A stretch of DNA of 64,000 nucleotides from an uncultured bacterium. GTDB taxonomy: Bacteria; Desulfobacterota; BSN033; UBA1163. Location: NCBI GenBank assembly GCA_938002255.1, contig CALLAL010000036.1, forward strand, positions 1 through 64,000, read 5' to 3'. Numbering within the stretch: the first letter of the stretch is position 1; each line of letters starts with the position of its first letter. Positions 63,117 through 64,000 of this stretch are shown in pieces. The position numbers were made by a program, and so were the translations under genes. A model generated the notes under the pieces. That model worked only from the letters and a program-made list of their open reading frames with translations. It made no database searches and was not told where the DNA came from.

Positions 63117-63899
63117 ATGGAGACGACCAGGCATTTTATCGAATCGCTTTCAAGGGGGATGAACTTACTCTCAACGCTCTCAGAGAGTTTCCAGCCGCTC
63201 AGCCTGACGGAACTTGCCCGTCAACTCTCCTTAAGTAAAAGCACGGTCCAGCGTCTTACATACACCCTTCTTCGATTGGGGTATCTCGATCGGGACAAAG
63301 AAACAAAGAAATTCCACCTGGGGCAGAGAGCGATGGTGCTTGGCCTATCGATCGTTAGACATTCAGACCTTCGTAAAGTGGCTTTCCCTCATCTCGAAAA
63401 GACCTCAAAAGAGATTGGAGAAACCGTCAATCTCGCCATCCTCGATGGCACGGAGATTGTCTATGTGGAACGGATCAAGACCCAACAGATCCTTAATATC
63501 AATCTCGAAGTGGGATCGAGGCTCCCTGCCTATTGCACCTCGATGGGAAAAGCGCTACTGGCATTCCTTCCAGAAAAACAGTTGGGTGAGCTCTTCCGCA
63601 AGATGACGTTTAAACCTTACACCTCCAATACCCTCCTGTCGAAAGAAGCTCTCAAGAGGGAGCTTGAGGAGGTGAGACGTCGCGGGTTCGCTACCAATAA
63701 CGAAGAGCTCTCCAATGGACTTCGATCCGTGGCGGCTCCCGTCAGAGATGCTTCGGGAAAAGTTATAGCAGCAGTCAATATTGCTGTTCCCTCAAGCCGG
63801 GTCCAATTAAAACGGCTGGAGACGGTTCTGGCAAGAAAGGCCTTGGAGACGGCCGATCGGATTTCCTTCACTCTCGGTTATCGAAAGGAGGCGTCATGA
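63117..63899 (+). CDS. IclR family transcriptional regulator
   Basis: A 260-residue regulator with an N-terminal winged helix-turn-helix (LSLTELARQLSLSKSTVQRL) and a C-terminal GAF-like effector domain (VNLAILDGTEIVYVERI, LPAYCTSMGKALLAFLPE, NNEELSNGLRSVAAPVRD). It overlaps the following aminotransferase gene by four bases, so it probably controls that catabolic or biosynthetic operon. No strong ribosome site precedes the ATG. Confidence 0.93.
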   Translation: METTRHFIESLSRGMNLLSTLSESFQPLSLTELARQLSLSKSTVQRLTYTLLRLGYLDRDKETKKFHLGQRAMVLGLSIVRHSDLRKVAFPHLEKTSKEIGETVNLAILDGTEIVYVERIKTQQILNINLEVGSRLPAYCTSMGKALLAFLPEKQLGELFRKMTFKPYTSNTLLSKEALKRELEEVRRRGFATNNEELSNGLRSVAAPVRDASGKVIAAVNIAVPSSRVQLKRLETVLARKALETADRISFTLGYRKEAS

Positions 63900-64000
63900 G
63901 ATATGGATATCCAAAGGGTCATGTTTTTTATCGAAAGTTGGGAAGAGTCTATCCTCTGGTTACCCATGGAGAAGGTATCTACCTCTACGATGAGGAGGGA
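63896..64000 (+). CDS. Class III aminotransferase, N-terminal part (cut by window end)
   Basis: Thirty-five codons are visible: MRYGYPKGHVFYRKLGRVYP then THGEGIYLYDEEG, the N-terminal strand pattern of pyridoxal-phosphate class III aminotransferases. An aaaggagg site precedes the ATG, which overlaps the IclR gene stop. The substrate cannot be told from this fragment. Confidence 0.75.
   Translation, partial: MRYGYPKGHVFYRKLGRVYPLVTHGEGIYLYDEEG

Noticed and set aside
1-64000. CRISPR arrays, insertion sequences, prophage or plasmid genes
   Set aside because: No regularly spaced repeats, transposase, integrase or phage protein motifs were seen in either strand.

Overview
The window reads as a chromosomal segment of an anaerobic Gram-negative bacterium, most likely a Desulfobacterota (deltaproteobacterial-type) lineage. 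Reasons: a single-chain PurL of about 1270 residues, OmpA-type lipoprotein, TatA, RseP and an NtrC/sigma-54 two-component system (Gram-negative), ferredoxin-dependent 2-oxoacid oxidoreductase and double-cubane-cluster proteins (anaerobe), and a complete selenocysteine (Sec) trait next to a selC-like second cysteine tRNA of a kind reported from deltaproteobacteria. The species is not identified. No insertion sequences, phage genes or CRISPR arrays were seen.

Layout. 1-3.2 kb: a tRNA-Ser 3' end, the SRP RNA, then dnaX-ybaB-recR. 3.3-9.5 kb: a seven-gene operon coding a four-subunit 2-oxoacid:ferredoxin oxidoreductase (gamma-delta-alpha-beta) followed by NuoE-, NuoF- and NuoG-like electron-transfer subunits, which together look like an NAD-coupled 2-oxoacid dehydrogenase complex. 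9.6-12.9 kb: small heat-shock protein, transaldolase-like enzyme, OmpA-like lipoprotein, folK, tatA.

12.9-33.6 kb is a selenium island, almost entirely on the minus strand. It holds selC (tRNA-Sec), selA, a B12/radical-SAM protein, a UshA-like metallophosphatase that carries an in-frame UGA, two DUF3343 proteins, a cysteine-desulfurase-family enzyme, a Mop/TOBE protein, yedF, a Sec-containing selD, selB, tusA, the putative selenium transporter yedE and, divergently, a Sec-containing C-GCAxxG-C-C family protein. Three UGA-interrupted genes each carry a hairpin 12-15 nt after the UGA that fits a bacterial SECIS. Embedded in the same operon, between selB and an HgdC-type ATPase, is a type II tRNA with anticodon GCA, discriminator U and an 8-bp acceptor/4-bp T stem, i.e. 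a selC-shaped tRNA-Cys. The ATPase is followed upstream by two double-cubane-cluster proteins and an exported FmdE-like protein. Thus Sec synthesis, Sec decoding, selenium uptake/delivery, candidate selenoproteins and a low-potential reductase system sit side by side.

33.6-38.2 kb (plus strand): glutamate dehydrogenase, a PEP-synthase-like ATP-grasp protein and trpS. 38.2-56 kb (minus strand): purL, purN, tRNA-Asn, pssA-psd-ilvC-ilvN-ilvB, a DUF465 protein, tsaB and the widely conserved rseP-dxr-cdsA-uppS-(ferredoxin)-frr-pyrH-tsf-rpsB cluster. 56-64 kb: an HD-domain protein, DUF72, rhomboid protease, and a ZraSR-like module (sigma-54 regulator, histidine kinase, Spy-like periplasmic protein, and a decayed second Spy-like gene behind a sigma-54 promoter), ending with an IclR-type regulator that overlaps the start of a class III aminotransferase cut by the window edge.
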